From Saccharopolyspora rhizosphaerae (lineage in GTDB: Bacteria > Actinomycetota > Actinomycetes > Mycobacteriales > Pseudonocardiaceae), in contig NZ_RSAA01000008.1 of assembly GCF_003931915.1 (NCBI RefSeq), forward strand, positions 186,001-250,000: a stretch of 64,000 nucleotides of DNA. The letters run 5' to 3'. Below the pieces are notes generated by a model. It did no database searches. It was given only the letters and a program-made list of their open reading frames with translations, and was not told where the DNA came from. The position numbers and the translations under genes are program-made. The stretch's first letter is position 1; each line of letters starts with the position of its first letter. Below, piece after piece: positions 61,821-64,000 of the stretch.

Positions 61821-63461
61821 TCAATCACCGGAGCGCAGAGCGGCGGAAACCACCTGTACCGCTTCATCTTGGATGCGCGTGAGGTGCTCCGGGCCCTGGA
61901 AGCTCTCCGCGTAGATCTTGTACACGTCCTCCGTACCGGAAGGCCGAGCCGCGAACCAGCCGGACTCGGTCTCGACCTTCAGCCCGCCTATCGGTGCGTT
62001 GTTACCCGGAGCGGTGGTGAGCAGCGCCGTGATGGGCTCACCCCCGAGGTCCTTCGCACGTACGGCATCCGGCGACAACGCCGATAGACGCGCCTTCTCC
62101 TCCCGGGTTGCCGGTGATTCGATGCGAGCATAGCTGGGGTCGCCGAATCGATCGGCGAGCCTTCGGTACAGCTCGTCGGGCGATGCTCCGGTCCTTGCGG
62201 AGATCTCCGCCGCCAGCAAGCCCATGAGTATTCCGTCCTTGTCAGTGGTCCACACGCCACCGTCGTACCGGAGGAAGGAAGCTCCCGCGCTTTCTTCGCC
62301 TCCGAAGGCGATCGATCCGTCCAACAGACCGGGGACGAACCATTTGAACCCCACCGGGACCTCGACCAGTCCCCGGTCCAGGTGCTCGGCCACCCGGTCG
62401 ATCAACCGAGAGCTGACCAACGTCTTGCCAACCGCTGCACCGGATGACCAATCGGGCCGGTGTCCGAAAAGGTAGTGGATCGAAGCCGCTAGGTAGTGGT
62501 TCGCTTCGAGCAGTCCGGTTTCGCGAGTGACCACCCCGTGCCTGTCAGCGTCCGCATCGTTGCCCACAGCGATCTGGAAGTCGGCACGCCTGTCGATCAA
62601 GGATGCCATTGCGTATCGTGATGAGCAGTCCATGCGGATCTTGCCGTCCCAGTCCAGCGTCATGAACCGGAACGTCGGATCGACGTGCTGCTGAACTGTC
62701 AGGTCGATCCCGTACCGGTCCGCGATTTCGTTCCAGTAAGCGACGCTGGCCCCGCCGAGCGGGTCTACGCCGAGAACGATCCCGGAGGCGCGGATCGCGT
62801 CGAGGTCGACTGCAGAAGGAAGCTCGCGCACGTAGGCATCGACGAAGTCGTATGCGTGCGTGGCCGCTTTGGCGCGGTTGTGCCCGACCCTGCGCACTCC
62901 CTTCAACTCGCCGACCAGGAGTTCGTTAGCGCGCTTGGCGATCCAACTCGTCACCGCGGATTCGGCGGGCCCGCCGTGCGGCGGATTGTACTTGAAGCCG
63001 CCGTCCGTGGGGGGATTGTGGGACGGAGTGACGACGACCCCGTCGGAGACCCCACTGGTGCGACCAGCGTTGTGCGACAGGACCGCCCGGGACAAGGCAG
63101 GTGTCGGTGTGTGACCGTGCCGTGCATCCACGACCACATCCACGTCATTGCCGGCGAAAACCTCCAGCGCGCTGGCGAAAGCCGGTTCCGACAGTGCGTG
63201 GGTGTCCCGAACGAGGAACAGTGGACCGTCGAGGCGCTGGGCAGACCGCCAATCACAGATCGACTGGCTGATCGCCAGGATGTGGTCCTCGTTGAAGCTC
63301 CGAGTGAGGGAGGAACCGCGGTGTCCGGAAGTCCCGAAGGAGACGCGCTGCTCAGGTGCAGTGGGGTCGGGATGCTCGGCGTAGAAGGCGGTCACCAAAC
63401 GTGCGACATCGACCAGATCGGACGGGTCGGCAGGCTGTCCCGCCCTCGGATGGACGGCCAT
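61821..63461 (-). CDS. pgm: Phosphoglucomutase (alpha-D-glucose phosphate-specific)
   Basis: 546 aa from ATG 63461, preceded by GGAAGGGG; same length as E. coli Pgm. The phosphoserine loop is VVTPSHNPPTDGGFKYN (Ser about 145), the metal loop is GNDADADRHG at about 305, the sugar-specificity loop is GGEESAG, and the C-terminal phosphate-binding loop is FAARPSGTEDVYKIY. It interconverts glucose 1- and 6-phosphate for glycogen, trehalose and nucleotide-sugar synthesis. Domains are complete. Confidence 0.95.
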   Translation of the reverse strand: MAVHPRAGQPADPSDLVDVARLVTAFYAEHPDPTAPEQRVSFGTSGHRGSSLTRSFNEDHILAISQSICDWRSAQRLDGPLFLVRDTHALSEPAFASALEVFAGNDVDVVVDARHGHTPTPALSRAVLSHNAGRTSGVSDGVVVTPSHNPPTDGGFKYNPPHGGPAESAVTSWIAKRANELLVGELKGVRRVGHNRAKAATHAYDFVDAYVRELPSAVDLDAIRASGIVLGVDPLGGASVAYWNEIADRYGIDLTVQQHVDPTFRFMTLDWDGKIRMDCSSRYAMASLIDRRADFQIAVGNDADADRHGVVTRETGLLEANHYLAASIHYLFGHRPDWSSGAAVGKTLVSSRLIDRVAEHLDRGLVEVPVGFKWFVPGLLDGSIAFGGEESAGASFLRYDGGVWTTDKDGILMGLLAAEISARTGASPDELYRRLADRFGDPSYARIESPATREEKARLSALSPDAVRAKDLGGEPITALLTTAPGNNAPIGGLKVETESGWFAARPSGTEDVYKIYAESFQGPEHLTRIQDEAVQVVSAALRSGD

Positions 63462-63737
63462 CGAACACCCCTTCCACCGGCTACCGCAGCGTGACCACGA
63501 TCCACCATGGGAGAGCACGCGCTCGTACGATTCTCCCCCGCGAACCAGTTGTCCGCCCACCACGCGCACCGGCGGCCCAGCCCTGCACGACCACCTGCCT
63601 CCAGGCATGTCCTGTTTGACCACTGTGAGGTCGGCGCCGCTTGCGCGACCCGCAGCGCGACGGTGATGCTGGCATCAGCTCGGTCGGCACCTCCCACCCG
63701 GGACTGCCCAACCGTGGCTTTGACGAGGTGGTGCGCG

Positions 63738-64000
63738 ATGAAAGCCGTTCGCCTGCATGAACACGGGAAGCCGCCGGTCGCCGAAGAAGTCCCGGAGCCA
63801 GCGGTGACGTCCCCCTTGGACGTCCTGGTGAAGGTCGGCGGCGCCGGACTGTGCCGCACGGATCTCGACCTCATCGAGGATCGCTGGGTGGGGATGACAG
63901 GCACCTGCCTGCCGTACACGTTGGGTCATGAGAGCGCCGGCTGGGTGTACGACATCGGCTCCGGCGTGACCAATGTAGCTCCGGGAGACGCGGTCATCCT
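63738..64000 (+). CDS. Zinc-dependent alcohol dehydrogenase, 3' end outside window
   Basis: The first 87 codons of a medium-chain dehydrogenase from ATG 63738. MKAVRLHEHGKPPVAEEVPEP opens the GroES-like domain; GAGLCRTDLDLIEDRW gives the catalytic-zinc Cys and Asp, and LGHESAGWVYDIGSGV the second zinc ligand His-Glu. The structural-zinc loop and Rossmann domain lie beyond the end. It should oxidise an alcohol with NAD(P). It is divergent from pgm. Confidence 0.85.
   Translation, partial: MKAVRLHEHGKPPVAEEVPEPAVTSPLDVLVKVGGAGLCRTDLDLIEDRWVGMTGTCLPYTLGHESAGWVYDIGSGVTNVAPGDAVI

Overview
The window is chromosomal DNA of a high-GC actinomycete, most likely a member of the Pseudonocardiales such as Saccharopolyspora (inferred from gene content, not from a database search). 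Supporting features are a conservon (kinase-like ATPase, roadblock, DUF742, Ras-like GTPase), a CoaE-GrpB fusion, a PdtaR-type ANTAR regulator, an actinobacterial PolA with a degenerate proofreading domain, frequent GTG starts and strong G/C at third codon positions.

Left chromosomal part (1-28250): an ABC exporter whose ATPase is fused behind a secreted-type alpha/beta hydrolase; a cvnABCD conservon followed by a GAF gene; an acyl-CoA dehydrogenase; uvrB; two related DUF402-like genes; coaE; rpsA; a methyltransferase; an acetyltransferase; a YhgE/Pip membrane protein with its own small ATPase; a VOC protein; polA; a hotdog thioesterase; pdtaR; and an amino acid permease. It ends at a tRNA gene with anticodon CAA. 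Clear hairpin terminators separate several convergent units.

Integrated element (28281-53645, about 25.3 kb): the last 45 bp of tRNA homology, up to the first C of CCA, are repeated exactly at 53601-53645, which defines an actinomycete integrative and conjugative element (AICE). It carries a tyrosine integrase next to the tRNA, an excisionase, a WhiB protein, small membrane proteins and an FtsK/TraB-type double-stranded DNA translocase in one overlapping operon. A cluster of CCCGTCCCA repeats just after traB is a candidate transfer locus. A NUDIX protein recalls the Pif exclusion factor of pSAM2. Two paralogous 378-383 aa HTH/TPR-like regulators and an XRE regulator probably control it. Cargo includes a low-GC DUF262 + HEPN pair, a type VII secretion-like module with candidate immunity proteins, and a 6-7 kb block with a MORC-like GHKL ATPase, an Mrr-helicase fusion, a 200 aa unknown protein, a C5 cytosine methyltransferase, a 121 aa unknown protein and a Vsr nuclease. 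That block is the best candidate for an unusual restriction or defence system. I recognise no replication initiator.

Right flank (53646-64000): immediately behind the right repeat lies a dead copy of the same integrase (start lost, early stop, truncated) and a roughly 50 bp remnant of the same NUDIX gene. An older related element therefore once occupied the same tRNA and has decayed. Beyond it are a cobalt-transport set (cbtB, cbtA, thioredoxin-like ferredoxin), a fragment resembling a nitrile hydratase-family subunit and a twice-frameshifted amide/urea-type binding protein, probably the wreck of a cobalt-dependent nitrile utilisation locus. Next come an Old Yellow Enzyme gene divergent from an ArsR-family regulator over a perfect operator, an APC permease, phosphoglucomutase, and the start of a zinc alcohol dehydrogenase cut by the window end.
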